A stretch of DNA of 64,000 nucleotides from Paenibacillus uliginis N3/975 (GTDB lineage: Bacteria; Bacillota; Bacilli; Paenibacillales; Paenibacillaceae): NCBI RefSeq assembly GCF_900177425.1, contig NZ_LT840184.1, forward strand, positions 5,639,787 through 5,703,786. Reading direction: 5' to 3'. Shown here piece after piece: positions 1 to 8,065 of the stretch. The notes under the pieces are model-generated. The model saw only the letters and a program-made list of their open reading frames with translations, searched no databases and was not told the DNA's origin. A program made the position numbers and the translations under genes. The first letter of the stretch is position 1; each line of letters starts with the position of its first letter.

Positions 1-215
1 GTTACTTTGTCCATCTATCTACTGTAAACGGGCGATCCGCAAGACAGCGATTGAATATGCTACTAAAAAAGAATATTAAGGGTAAGGATATCCCATCGGA
101 AAAGTTCACGTCCACCTTTGTTCTCCCATGGCAACCTATGAAGTACATTCCAAAGCAAAGGTAGAACAACAGCAGCTGGAAAGGAGATATCCGTCCCACC
201 AAGGAGAGAATAAGC

Positions 216-1247
216 ATGCAAATGCAAAAAATATTTAATACTGAAGCGCCTAACCAATCTACACGCATCATTGAAGGCGAATGCTCGGGCATTTTAAACT
301 GGAATGACATCCGGATGCCACATATGTACAAGCTGTACAAAGTGCTGCTGCTGAACCACTGGATCGCTGATGAAATTCCGATGTCCAAAGATGCACAGCA
401 GTTCCCACGTCTGGATCCGGAAGAGCAACGTACATTCAAGATCAATATTTCCCTGCTTGCTGTATTGGATTCGATGCAGACGATGTTCGTCGGGGATGTG
501 AAACGGTACTTCACGGACTCTTCCCTTGAAGCAATCTCGGCGATTATCGGTCAGCAAGAGGTTGTCCACAACCAATCCTACTCCTACGTTCTATCTTCTA
601 TCGTTTCTGAACAGGAGCAGAAAGAGATTTTCGAATACTGGAAGCACGATCCGGTTCTGTTAGACCGCAACCGGTTCATCGCTGACATCTATCAGTCTTT
701 CCGTGACAACCCGTCACCACAGACGTTCTTCAAATCGATGGTGGCTGACCTGATTCTGGAAGGTATTTTCTTCTACAGCACGTTCGCCTTCTTCTACAAC
801 CTGGCACGTGACCAGAAAATGATGGCGACAAGCCAAATGATCTCCTACATTCAGCGTGATGAGAACCAGCACTGCTACTTCTTCGCCGAAGTGTTCAAAC
901 AGCTGCTGATAGATTTCCCTGAACTGAACTCTAAAGAGAACATCGACTACCTGTACCGCACGATTGACCGCGCCGTTGAGCTCGAAACAAACTGGGCTCA
1001 TTACACACTAAGTGAAGTTCGCGGCATTGATCTGAACGAGCTGTCTGACTACATCAAATACATTGCTAACCGTCGCCTGAAAATGATGGGTCTTGAAAAA
1101 GCTTACGAAGGCGTGGATGTGAACTGCATGCCTTGGATCAAGCCTTTCTCCGACGAAGCATTGAACGCAACGAAAACTGACTTCTTCGAAGCTAAATCCC
1201 GCAACTACGGTAAAGTTGGCGACGACAACGGATTTGACGATCTGTAA
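216..1247 (+). CDS. nrdB: Ribonucleoside-diphosphate reductase, beta (small) subunit
   Basis: Class I ribonucleotide reductase radical subunit; it houses the metal centre and tyrosyl radical used by the alpha subunit to make deoxynucleotides in the cytoplasm. The 343-residue protein keeps all expected ligands: Asp85, Glu115 and His118 (EVVH), Tyr122 four residues after the His, Glu182 (LILEG), and Glu216/His219 (RDENQH). The acidic C-terminal tail ending FDDL fits the peptide that docks on the alpha subunit. The ATG follows a GGAGAG site. The alpha-subunit gene would be expected upstream, outside the window. Whether it belongs to subclass Ia or Ib, and which metal it uses, cannot be decided from sequence alone; the symbol is therefore tentative. 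Confidence 0.93.
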   Translation: MQMQKIFNTEAPNQSTRIIEGECSGILNWNDIRMPHMYKLYKVLLLNHWIADEIPMSKDAQQFPRLDPEEQRTFKINISLLAVLDSMQTMFVGDVKRYFTDSSLEAISAIIGQQEVVHNQSYSYVLSSIVSEQEQKEIFEYWKHDPVLLDRNRFIADIYQSFRDNPSPQTFFKSMVADLILEGIFFYSTFAFFYNLARDQKMMATSQMISYIQRDENQHCYFFAEVFKQLLIDFPELNSKENIDYLYRTIDRAVELETNWAHYTLSEVRGIDLNELSDYIKYIANRRLKMMGLEKAYEGVDVNCMPWIKPFSDEALNATKTDFFEAKSRNYGKVGDDNGFDDL

Positions 1248-1263
1248 AATCTATCTGTTCAAT

Positions 1264-1306
1264 AAAAACCTCCGTATTTTTCTCATGGAAAAAGTACGGA
1301 GGTTTT
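1264..1306. terminator. Bidirectional intrinsic terminator between convergent genes
   Basis: Inverted repeat AAAACCTCCGTA ... TACGGAGGTTTT with A and T runs at both ends. It lies between the reductase gene on the plus strand and the acetyltransferase gene on the minus strand and can serve both. Confidence 0.85.
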
Positions 1307-1329
1307 CTATTCGTATAAGATTGCCTAAA

Positions 1330-1875
1330 TCAACTATCTTCCTCGTTAATAATAGCTAACGTTTGATGATCTTCCCACTTTCCGTTAATTTTGACGTTCT
1401 TCCTGGCGATGCCCTCTTTATGAAATCCAGATTTTAAGAGTACATTGATTGAGCCTATGTTGTGAGGCATCACCCCGGCCTCAATTCTGTGAAAATTCAA
1501 TTCCTGAAAGGCAAACTTCACGACCAGTTTGACCGCTTCAGTCATATATCCCTTTCCGTTATGCTCTTGATCCAGAAAATAACCGATCCAGCAGCTTTGC
1601 AAATCTCCCCGCACGACCTCGGACAGTATGACTTCACCAATTATTTGTTGTGTGTCTTTTAACACAATGACAAATACATATCCCTTATCCTCTCTACTCG
1701 ACTCTACTGCCTCCCGGATTCGTACTAATTGCCCCTGATGCGTGTAAAAGATGTCTTCTCTCAACCCGGTGAACAACTGGAAAAAATCCCTGTTCTGTAC
1801 CTCAAGCTTTAATAGTGATTCGACATGGAATTCCTCCACCGGTTTTACAACAATACGTGCTCCTTCTAATAACAT
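1330..1875 (-). CDS. GNAT-family N-acetyltransferase (RimJ/RimL type)
   Basis: Predicted acetyl-CoA-dependent N-acetyltransferase of 181 residues. It shows the RimJ/RimL pattern: a beta strand with IGEVILSEV, IGYFLDQEHNGKGYMTEAVK (the Q/R-x-x-G-x-G/A pyrophosphate-binding region), and the C-terminal FHRIEAGVMPHN and LLKSGFHKEG segments. The start was set at the ATG preceded by GGAGATGCAAGA. A longer open frame runs 35 codons upstream to a GTG, but those codons cover the attenuator stems and are not GNAT-like. The substrate is unknown. The leader structure suggests expression induced by ribosome stalling, so a role in antibiotic resistance is possible but only inferred. Confidence 0.87.
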   Translation of the reverse strand: MLLEGARIVVKPVEEFHVESLLKLEVQNRDFFQLFTGLREDIFYTHQGQLVRIREAVESSREDKGYVFVIVLKDTQQIIGEVILSEVVRGDLQSCWIGYFLDQEHNGKGYMTEAVKLVVKFAFQELNFHRIEAGVMPHNIGSINVLLKSGFHKEGIARKNVKINGKWEDHQTLAIINEEDS

Positions 1876-1894
1876 TCTTGCATCTCCTCTTCCT

Positions 1895-1971
1895 GTAAAA
1901 TAAAAAACACCACAGAAGTCCTGTGGTGTACATGTCGATCTATGTAACCACAGGTAGCGACCTGTGGTGTT
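1895..1971 (-). promoter_or_regulatory. Terminator/antiterminator (attenuator) in acetyltransferase leader
   Basis: Read on the minus strand, four segments occur in order. A is ACACCACAGGT, B is ACCTGTGGT, C is ACACCACAGG and D is CTGTGGTGT followed by TTTTTATTTTA. A pairs with B (9 bp, 4-nt loop). C pairs with D (9 bp, 5-nt loop) to give an intrinsic terminator 20-30 nt before the gene's ribosome binding site. B can instead pair with C over 8 bp and destroy the terminator. This is the arrangement of ribosome-mediated transcription attenuators. The pairings are seen; the regulation is inferred. Confidence 0.7.
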
Positions 1972-1996
1972 TATTCCCACTGTATCCTTGTTTAGT

Positions 1997-2131
1997 TCAA
2001 GCTAACCGAAGGATAAAAGTCGCTGAGCATCCAATTTTGGACATACTTCTCCCGTGATTCGTTTGATCAAAGAAAACAGCAGTAGAGTATCCGATTCCTT
2101 TAGATAAAGACACCAGCGATCTTTTTTTCAT
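1997..2131 (-). CDS. Putative 44-aa leader peptide upstream of the acetyltransferase
   Basis: Short frame starting ATG AAA AAA AGA with a good ribosome binding site (GAGAGGAGAGAG, about 9 nt before the ATG). The peptide begins MKKRSLVSLSKG and ends ATFILRLA, then stops 26 nt before the first attenuator stem. It lies between a sigma-A-like promoter and the attenuator. Its function as a sensing peptide is inferred from position. A second candidate, a GTG-start frame at 1980 preceded by AAGGA, runs through the stems themselves and could be the ribosome-stalling frame instead. Confidence 0.5.
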   Translation of the reverse strand: MKKRSLVSLSKGIGYSTAVFFDQTNHGRSMSKIGCSATFILRLA

Positions 2132-2222
2132 CTGAATACTCTCTCCTCTCTCGTATATCCTTATTATAAAATCCCGCATCAATATTATTAAATCTCATAA
2201 TTACAATTACTTTATGAATAAC

Positions 2223-2251
2223 AGGATATAGCATTCCTGTAGATATATCAA
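2223..2251 (-). promoter_or_regulatory. Sigma-A-like promoter for the leader/acetyltransferase unit
   Basis: TTGATA (-35) and TATCCT (-10) separated by 17 bp on the minus strand. It is placed downstream of the DUF817 gene's stop and about 90 nt before the leader-peptide ATG, giving a leader of roughly 340 nt before the acetyltransferase start. Confidence 0.5.
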
Positions 2252-2262
2252 ATCTTATAAAA

Positions 2263-3060
2263 TTACATTACCGTTCCCTTAGGCGCGTCCTTTGCCGGAC
2301 GTTTACCCAACTTTAGATGCTTCAACTGTGCCACAATAATAATGCTGATCACAACGAGCAGGAACCACGAACTGATCTTGCCGATATGCACCAGACTCCA
2401 GACCTTTTCCTGACCTGGATACGTCCAGGCGCCAAGGAAAGTCGAAATATTCTCCGCGATCCAAATAAAGAACCCGATCAGCAGAAAAGACAGCGTCAAC
2501 GGCATGCGGTAGGTTTTGCCCAGGACATCAAAATGCACTACAGTTCTTAAAAACACCAAAAAGAGTAGTAGAGTCAGCAACCATCGAGCATCCCATACGA
2601 AATGGTGAGTGAAGAAATTAGCATAGATTGCAGCACTTATCAATACGGTCAAGATCGGCAGCGGCCATCCCGTTATACGCAAGTTCGTCCGGCGCCATGC
2701 TTGACAAATATAGCTTGCAACGCTCGCGTACATAAAGCCGCTATAGAGAGGGACCCCGCCGATTTTGCTCCAGCCCTCTTCGGGATAAGACCATGACCCC
2801 ATATGCACCTTGTACAGCTCCAGCATTAACCCAATCACATGGAATACGCAAATGACCTTCAGCTCATCGAACGTCTCCAGCTTGGCTGCCACCATCCCGA
2901 CCTGTGCGAGCAGACAAATGATCAGAATGAGGTCATACCGATGAATACCCGGAACCTCCACCATTTTGGTCACACCGAGCGCAGCGAAAATAATGACCGG
3001 AAAAATACAAGACAGCGCCTGCTGAATGCCAAACGCCCACAGCTTGCGAATAAATGTCAT
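2263..3060 (-). CDS. DUF817 family integral membrane protein (YoaT-like)
   Basis: 265-residue protein with about seven to eight hydrophobic segments. It matches the DUF817 family by its overall pattern, including FDELKVICVFHVIGLMLELYK, MGSWSYPE, GVPLYSGFMYASVASYI and FLGAWTYPGQ. No enzymatic or transport function is established for the family as far as I know. The ATG follows ACAGGAGGACGT. It stands alone between the AAA ATPase gene upstream and the attenuated acetyltransferase unit downstream. Confidence 0.85.
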   Translation of the reverse strand: MTFIRKLWAFGIQQALSCIFPVIIFAALGVTKMVEVPGIHRYDLILIICLLAQVGMVAAKLETFDELKVICVFHVIGLMLELYKVHMGSWSYPEEGWSKIGGVPLYSGFMYASVASYICQAWRRTNLRITGWPLPILTVLISAAIYANFFTHHFVWDARWLLTLLLFLVFLRTVVHFDVLGKTYRMPLTLSFLLIGFFIWIAENISTFLGAWTYPGQEKVWSLVHIGKISSWFLLVVISIIIVAQLKHLKLGKRPAKDAPKGTVM

Positions 3061-3262
3061 ACGTCCTCCTGTTATGCAAACTTAATATGTCCCAACGTAC
3101 TATAAGCCGGACCGCTAAATAAAGTACAATCCAGTAACCATTGTAATCGATAGCAGCCGTAATTTAAAAGGCTCTTGCCAATGGATATGATTACCTACGC
3201 CCAAAATCCACTTGAAGCTGAAGCTCATACTTTGTGTTTTCTTGACAAGGCACCCTTACGTG

Positions 3263-4024
3263 TTACTCATCAGCAAGCAGTTCCCGCAGCATAATTTCGC
3301 GATTGTTAATAAACTCTTTCATAATAATAAAGTGGTCCGTCTCCTCCAGACTGCACTCTTCAATGCCGCCCTCGTTCAGCTTCAATATCCGCGCGTCTGG
3401 ATATGCCATAAGAATAGGTGAATGGGTAGAGATAATGAACTGTGAGTTTTCTTGTACGAGATCATGAATGCGTGTCAGCAGCGCCATTTGACGGAATGGA
3501 GACAGCGCCGCTTCAGGCTCATCCATAATATACAGCCCATTCCCACTGAACCGGTGTAAAAAGGTTGCAAAAAAAGACTCGCCATGGGACTGCTGGTGCA
3601 GTGACTTCCCGCCATAGGATTGATACAGACCTGGGCATTCCCGTTCCAGTGAATCAATCTCGGAGGCAACATTATAATAGCTTTCCGCACGGAAAAAGAA
3701 TCCGTCCCTCGGCTTTCTCACACCCCGTACCGCCCGAATATATTGGTACAACTCCGAATGTGTCTCTTCCGTGGCGAATGAGAAATTCATCGTTCCACCC
3801 TCCGGATTAAAGCCAAGAGCAGCCGCAATGGCCTCCAGCAGCGTAGATTTTCCCATGCCATTCTCCCCGACAATATAGGTTACCTTCGGGTGAAAATCCA
3901 GTTGATCGAGCGTCGATACCGCCGGCAGGTTAAACGGATACTTCTCAAAAGAGGGGATTCGATCTCTCAGCAAGGTTATAGCTCTTAAATATGCGTTTAG
4001 AGTGGATATTTCGATCTTTCCCAC
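3263..4024 (-). CDS. Stand-alone AAA/ABC-type ATPase (COG3910-like)
   Basis: 253-residue cytoplasmic ATPase. It has a Walker A (GENGMGKST), an ABC-like signature region (QSHGESF), a Walker B with catalytic glutamate (LYIMDEPEAALS) and an H-loop (STHS). The N-terminal LLRDRIPSFEKYPFNLPAV segment is characteristic of the small predicted-ATPase family that carries no membrane domain. The frame starts at a GTG with a GGGAAAGGGT sequence just upstream; no better start lies before the conserved N-terminus. The partner and biological role are unknown. Confidence 0.8.
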   Translation of the reverse strand: MGKIEISTLNAYLRAITLLRDRIPSFEKYPFNLPAVSTLDQLDFHPKVTYIVGENGMGKSTLLEAIAAALGFNPEGGTMNFSFATEETHSELYQYIRAVRGVRKPRDGFFFRAESYYNVASEIDSLERECPGLYQSYGGKSLHQQSHGESFFATFLHRFSGNGLYIMDEPEAALSPFRQMALLTRIHDLVQENSQFIISTHSPILMAYPDARILKLNEGGIEECSLEETDHFIIMKEFINNREIMLRELLADE

Positions 4025-4105
4025 ACCCTTTCCCGACCTTATTGAACCGCGTAAGTAAATGAGTAATATGCTTCATTCCATTATACCGGATAACGGCCTT
4101 AGCCC

Positions 4106-4146
4106 AAAAACGGCGGATTTCCCGTTTACATACCGGAAATCCGCCG
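4106..4146 (-). terminator. Intrinsic terminator after the P-loop kinase-like gene
   Basis: Stem CGGCGGATTTCC / GGAAATCCGCCG, followed on the minus strand by TTTTT. Confidence 0.85.
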
Positions 4147-4162
4147 CTGTTGTTCGTTATCT

Positions 4163-4753
4163 CTAATCATTCATTAGGAATTGGTATAATTCCTCGATCT
4201 TCTCATCGGTCAAAGCTCCACTATTATCGAACACCTTGATGGATGTTTTCGGAATATCCCAGTTCACATCCGGAACGAAGTCGACACGCTTCTTGAAATC
4301 ATCCCAATGCTCCAGCTTCCACTGGTCACGCTCGGTTTGTCTGTCGATAATGCGCTCCTTTTGTAGCTCCATGTCCTGAAGTGCAACAACAATTACCTTC
4401 ACATCGACCTCGTTCTTGGTCAGACCTGCTGCCGAGATAACCTCTTCAATCCATACCCGGTTTTTTAGTTCTGCCGTAAACGGAGAGATCATAAATACGT
4501 TCTGACCCGCATTCAGGTTCTCGATACAAATATCCTTCGTCGTGTCATACTCCAAATCACGCAGATTTTCTTTGTAAAATGCGGAATCCCGGTCATTCGG
4601 GTCCAGACCGTTAGCCTCCAGAAACTTTTCAACGAAACGTCCGCCTACGGTATCACGATCCAGAAATGCCGCAGGAATACGAACCGCAAGCTTTTTGGCT
4701 ACGGTTGTTTTACCTGTTCCGGCCACACCAACAAAAAACACTAGCTTTTGCAT
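4163..4753 (-). CDS. P-loop ATP-binding protein (AAA/kinase-like)
   Basis: 196-residue cytoplasmic nucleotide-binding protein with an N-terminal Walker A (GVAGTGKTT) directly after the first strand, a conserved FLDRDTVGGRFVE segment like the substrate-binding part of small-molecule kinases, and a basic region (KERIIDRQTERDQWK) resembling a LID segment. The layout fits shikimate kinase/zeta-toxin-like AAA_33 proteins. The substrate is not recognisable. The ATG follows GGGAGGGAGGTACGAT, and the gene is 58 bp downstream of the flavin reductase stop, so the two may be co-transcribed. Confidence 0.75.
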   Translation of the reverse strand: MQKLVFFVGVAGTGKTTVAKKLAVRIPAAFLDRDTVGGRFVEKFLEANGLDPNDRDSAFYKENLRDLEYDTTKDICIENLNAGQNVFMISPFTAELKNRVWIEEVISAAGLTKNEVDVKVIVVALQDMELQKERIIDRQTERDQWKLEHWDDFKKRVDFVPDVNWDIPKTSIKVFDNSGALTDEKIEELYQFLMND

Positions 4754-4811
4754 ATCGTACCTCCCTCCCCTATGAGAAAATCTGGTCTTCCTAACGGGTT
4801 AACTTGCAAAT

Positions 4812-5357
4812 TTAATTGCGCTGCATTCTCAGGCGCGTTTCCTCTATCAATTCTTCAACAGCGGAATCCAGACGCTCCTGAAGCTCCTCAGCAATATCGA
4901 ACCCGCCATCTTCCTTGCGATCCACTTGAGCATTGACAGCATACACGCCCCCCAAAATATGACGGGCACCAATCGAGGATAACACCGGCTTTAATGAATA
5001 GTCGATAGCCAGCAGATGAGCAAGACTCCCTCCAATGAACAGCGGCAAAATGATTTTGCCTGCCAAACCTTTTTCCGGAATCAAATCCAGGAACGTCTTG
5101 AGCACGCCTGTATACGAAGCCTTGTAAACCGGGCTCGCGATAATGACCACATCAGCTTCGGCTACAAGTCCGTTAGCCTTGACGATATGCTCGCTTCCAA
5201 ACTTGGTATGAATTAAATCCTCTGGTGGCAATTGTGCCACATCAATCCGTGTTACTTCAAAATCAGCAGCAGCCAGACTCTGCTCCGCAAAATCCATAAT
5301 GGCATTCAGACGGGAGCCTGCTGTAGGACTGCCGTTAATAATGACAGCTTTAGCCAT
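4812..5357 (-). CDS. ssuE: NADPH-dependent FMN reductase (SsuE-like)
   Basis: 181-residue flavodoxin-like reductase that would supply reduced FMN to a monooxygenase. Motifs typical of the family are INGSPTAGSRLN near the N-terminus (flavin phosphate binding), ASPVYKASYTGVLKTFLDLIP and the GGSLAHLLAIDYSLKPVLSSIGA segment that characterises SsuE-type proteins. The usual partner (alkanesulfonate monooxygenase SsuD) is not nearby. A small P-loop ATPase gene follows 58 bp downstream. The ATG is preceded by GGGGGGATAGGTA. Confidence 0.82.
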   Translation of the reverse strand: MAKAVIINGSPTAGSRLNAIMDFAEQSLAAADFEVTRIDVAQLPPEDLIHTKFGSEHIVKANGLVAEADVVIIASPVYKASYTGVLKTFLDLIPEKGLAGKIILPLFIGGSLAHLLAIDYSLKPVLSSIGARHILGGVYAVNAQVDRKEDGGFDIAEELQERLDSAVEELIEETRLRMQRN

Positions 5358-5456
5358 TACCTATCCCCCCCTGTGTAAAAATATCGTGTCGCCCCTTACA
5401 GGCGTTCGGTAATATTGTTGTCCTTTATCAGGACCGGCCTTCCGGCCGGAATCCAG

Positions 5457-5488
5457 AAAAAAAGACTTCACAAGATTACTGTAAAGTC
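5457..5488 (-). terminator. Intrinsic terminator between the 160-aa membrane gene and ssuE
   Basis: GACTTTACA / TGTGAAGTC stem with a 7-nt loop and seven U residues on the minus strand. It ends transcripts of the upstream membrane-protein gene. It is about 100 nt from the ssuE start. Confidence 0.75.
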
Positions 5489-5578
5489 CTCCGGTGGTCC
5501 GGTCGTAACCTATATAAGACAAATTCATAGGGAATTCATCAGATTTAGTAACATGTTATCAATCCGTCGCTATATTTG

Positions 5579-6061
5579 TCAATCCTGTGAAGCCTTATGC
5601 CATGCGTCTTTTCCCCATTCCAGCACCCACCAGCCATACTGCAGTACGATCAGAAAGGCAATCACCGTCGAAGGAGCCGGACCGTTAATGCTCTGCGAGA
5701 AAGCAAGCAGACCCCCAAGCGCCGTATACAGCAGCACTCTGCAAGCATTCATAAGCAGGGAGTCCCTCTTCGGCAGCAGCAAGAGTAGTGACATCCTACG
5801 TGTTGCAAAATCATAAACGCACTTTTTATATATTAGCCAATGGAGACAGCCATGCAGTGCGAACAGAACCATGGGTTGGATAATTAAAAATACATACGGA
5901 TGACCCAGCAGCTGGAAACGCTCCAGAAGCCAACCTTCTTGATGCTGGGGACCCCAAATGTCTAAGGTGCCTAACCAGTTCCATTGAAGACGCACGACAG
6001 CATAGATGGATAAAAGCGAAATAAAGAAGCTCCATAAGAAAACAAACTGTCTTTGTGTCAT
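5579..6061 (-). CDS. Hypothetical membrane protein, 160 aa
   Basis: Not recognised. It has four hydrophobic segments: near residues 8-26, about 55-80 (HPYVFLIIQPMVLFALHG), 105-123 and 132-148. Many Trp and His residues sit in the loops. The ATG follows AAAGGGGTG. A possible 40-residue protein is encoded 45 bp upstream on the same strand, and an intrinsic terminator follows about 90 bp downstream. Confidence 0.7.
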   Translation of the reverse strand: MTQRQFVFLWSFFISLLSIYAVVRLQWNWLGTLDIWGPQHQEGWLLERFQLLGHPYVFLIIQPMVLFALHGCLHWLIYKKCVYDFATRRMSLLLLLPKRDSLLMNACRVLLYTALGGLLAFSQSINGPAPSTVIAFLIVLQYGWWVLEWGKDAWHKASQD

Positions 6062-6106
6062 CTTTACACCCCTTTGATTAAGTACGTTTATACTTCATCA
6101 CATGAC

Positions 6107-6229
6107 CTATTCAGGAACTGAATTACTCTCCGCCAGCAGTGGGGAATACATCATCAGTGCGTGGTTTTCCGTAATCATCTCATCGCTGATGAAGTCACCA
6201 TCCATGGTGTACACTTTCCAGCCGATCAT
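6107..6229 (-). CDS. Possible small protein, 40 aa
   Basis: Frame beginning MIGWKVYTMDGDFIS and ending AESNSVPE. It is rich in charged residues and Met and has protein-like codon use rather than the low-complexity look of a shadow frame. The candidate ribosome binding site (CACGGAATAAC) is weak. An alternative 10-codon frame (starting MVKYFQ) ends one base before this ATG, so translational coupling or a frame error at this point is possible. It is too short for confident calling. Confidence 0.4.
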   Translation of the reverse strand: MIGWKVYTMDGDFISDEMITENHALMMYSPLLAESNSVPE

Positions 6230-6411
6230 GTTATTCCGTGCGTGTTTGGAAATATTTTACCATGCTTTTCATCTTGATAAAGAACATTTTTTTGTGATCA
6301 GATCCCTAATTCGTCAAAAATCATGACTTTACCGCACTTCTATCTGGGCATCTGCATAGAGATAAAGCATCCCTGTGAATTCCTCAGGGGAAATATCAAG
6401 GAGGAGTTGCC

Positions 6412-7311
6412 ATGAGCAAGGTCTACCCGTACTTCGGGTTCAAAACCGTCTGTGAGGAGCAGCCCATCTCGTTCCCGCCGCAGCATCAGGATTGTCAGCC
6501 GGGACTAGAGAGCCTGATGGATCCCCGTCCGATCAGTGAGGACCCTGAATACCGGGGAAGCGGGAAGCTGGCAGGCAAAATTGCCATCATTACCGGCGGT
6601 GACAGTGGGATCGGCAAAGCGGCTGCCATTGCTTTTACCAAAGAAGGGGCCAATGTGGTCATTCCATACTTATATGAAACGAGCGACGCGGAGGAGACGA
6701 AGGAGCGTATAGAACAGCTTGGACGGCAATGTCTGCCGATCAAAATCGACCTCCGCTTTAAAGCCAACTGCTTCGCTGTGATGGAACAGACGATAGCGAG
6801 ATTTGGAAGGCTTGATATACTCGTCAATAACCATGCCGTGCAATACGTCCAGCACAGCATACTGGACATCTCAGAACAGCAGCTCTATCACACGTACCAC
6901 ACGAATGTGTTTCCTTTCTTTTTCATGATACAGGCGGCTTTACCTCATCTGTCACGCGGAGATTCCATCATTAATACAGCATCTATTACCGCTTATCAAG
7001 GGGCCAAAGAACTCATCGATTACTCTTCGACCAAGGGTGCTATCGTCTCCCTCACCCGTTCCCTTGCCCTCTCTCTCGTTGACCAGGGCATTCGCGTGAA
7101 CTGCGTAGCCCCAGGACCGGTATGGACACCGCTTATCCCATCCAGCTACTCCGCCGAGGAAGTATCGGTATTTGGTACGGATACGCCAATGAAGCGGGCC
7201 GCTCAGCCGTATGAACTTGCGCCTGCTTACGTATATCTGGCTTCGAATGACTCCTCCTTTGTAACAGGTGAGGCCATTCATGTAAACGGCGGAGATATGA
7301 TCACCAGCTAA
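6412..7311 (+). CDS. Short-chain dehydrogenase/reductase (general-stress SDR type)
   Basis: 299-residue NAD(P)-dependent oxidoreductase. The cofactor motif is TGGDSGIGKA, the NNAG-like motif is NNHAVQ (an unusual His in place of Ala), and the catalytic set is the Ser of NTASITAY followed by YSSTK. The roughly 50-residue N-terminal extension (DPRPISEDPEYRGSGKL) before the Rossmann fold is typical of the B. subtilis YdaD/YhxC-like group. The substrate is unknown. Start: ATG after AAGGAGGAGTTGCC. It is a single gene, divergent from the small-membrane-protein unit. Confidence 0.88.
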   Translation: MSKVYPYFGFKTVCEEQPISFPPQHQDCQPGLESLMDPRPISEDPEYRGSGKLAGKIAIITGGDSGIGKAAAIAFTKEGANVVIPYLYETSDAEETKERIEQLGRQCLPIKIDLRFKANCFAVMEQTIARFGRLDILVNNHAVQYVQHSILDISEQQLYHTYHTNVFPFFFMIQAALPHLSRGDSIINTASITAYQGAKELIDYSSTKGAIVSLTRSLALSLVDQGIRVNCVAPGPVWTPLIPSSYSAEEVSVFGTDTPMKRAAQPYELAPAYVYLASNDSSFVTGEAIHVNGGDMITS

Positions 7312-7495
7312 GTATTGAGGGTTATAAAATTGACATCACATGTCACTTCACAACAGAATATTGTCCTCCATACAAAGACATCAATTAATGAACCTCTATC
7401 GGCGTACCTCAAAGAGGACAGACCCCACTTAGCGGCAGTTTTTCTTGTGAGATAAAGATACATTTCACCCCGAAAGTTATGCTTTCTTAAATAAA

Positions 7496-7522
7496 GAAAA
7501 AAAGCCCGAATTTCTCCGGGCT
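7496..7522 (-). terminator. Intrinsic terminator after the 64-aa gene
   Basis: AGCCCG / CGGGCT stem with an 8-nt loop, followed by a run of seven U on the minus strand. Confidence 0.75.
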
Positions 7523-7548
7523 GAACAACTTTCTGATTTTCTTATCTT

Positions 7549-7743
7549 TTAATGTCTCCACCATTTCCATAGCAAGGATGGTTCTTCTTTTACGGTGATC
7601 CGCTCGTCTTCGGCTGTATCGGAAATGTGCTTAAACCGTTTGCAGCCAAACTCCAGACGGTAATACTCGCCTTCGTGGTCTATATCCATACGGGTATGAA
7701 TCCGACTGACCACATTTTGCATTTCCGAAAAACCTTCGAACAT
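7549..7743 (-). CDS. Hypothetical small protein, 64 aa
   Basis: Not recognised. The start chosen is the ATG after CAGGGAGGTCGAGCAAA, 22 codons inside the longest open frame. The product begins MFEGFSEMQNVV and has alternating strand-like segments (RMDIDHEGEYYRLEFGCKRFKHI), ending in a Trp-rich tail (LLWKWWRH). It carries its own terminator, which supports expression as a single gene. Confidence 0.7.
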   Translation of the reverse strand: MFEGFSEMQNVVSRIHTRMDIDHEGEYYRLEFGCKRFKHISDTAEDERITVKEEPSLLWKWWRH

Positions 7744-8065
7744 TTTGCTCGACCTCCCTGGATAATGACCGGCAGCCTTTGTCCTGCCGAGGAGTAAGCT
7801 CCCATTCATTTCAGGGGGCCGGCAAGATCTAAGCCGCAGGTGATTTAGTAATCTGAGTGAATTTTGTTTACGCTTTCATTTTAGCATATCCCCCCATTTT
7901 TGAGAATGTGATTTCATCGTTTTCGAGCTGCAAAGTCCTCCGTATGAGGACATTTCACAGAACTGAAACAATTGCCAATCCGGGCAATGCTTGGGGACAT
8001 TCCTCTAAGCTATAACGTACTTTAACTTGGCTTCGAAACAAAATCCTTACAGGAGGTTAAGACTT

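Noticed and set aside
2..79. Open frame at the left window edge ending KKEY, possibly the end of the reductase alpha-subunit gene
   Set aside because: Only 25 codons are visible and no recognised C-terminal Cys motif of the alpha subunit is present, so it cannot be assigned.
1876..1980. Longer 216-residue version of the acetyltransferase starting at GTG 1980
   Set aside because: The extra 35 codons cover the attenuator stems and are unlike GNAT N-termini; the ATG at 1875 has the proper ribosome binding site. The GTG frame may still matter as a leader peptide.
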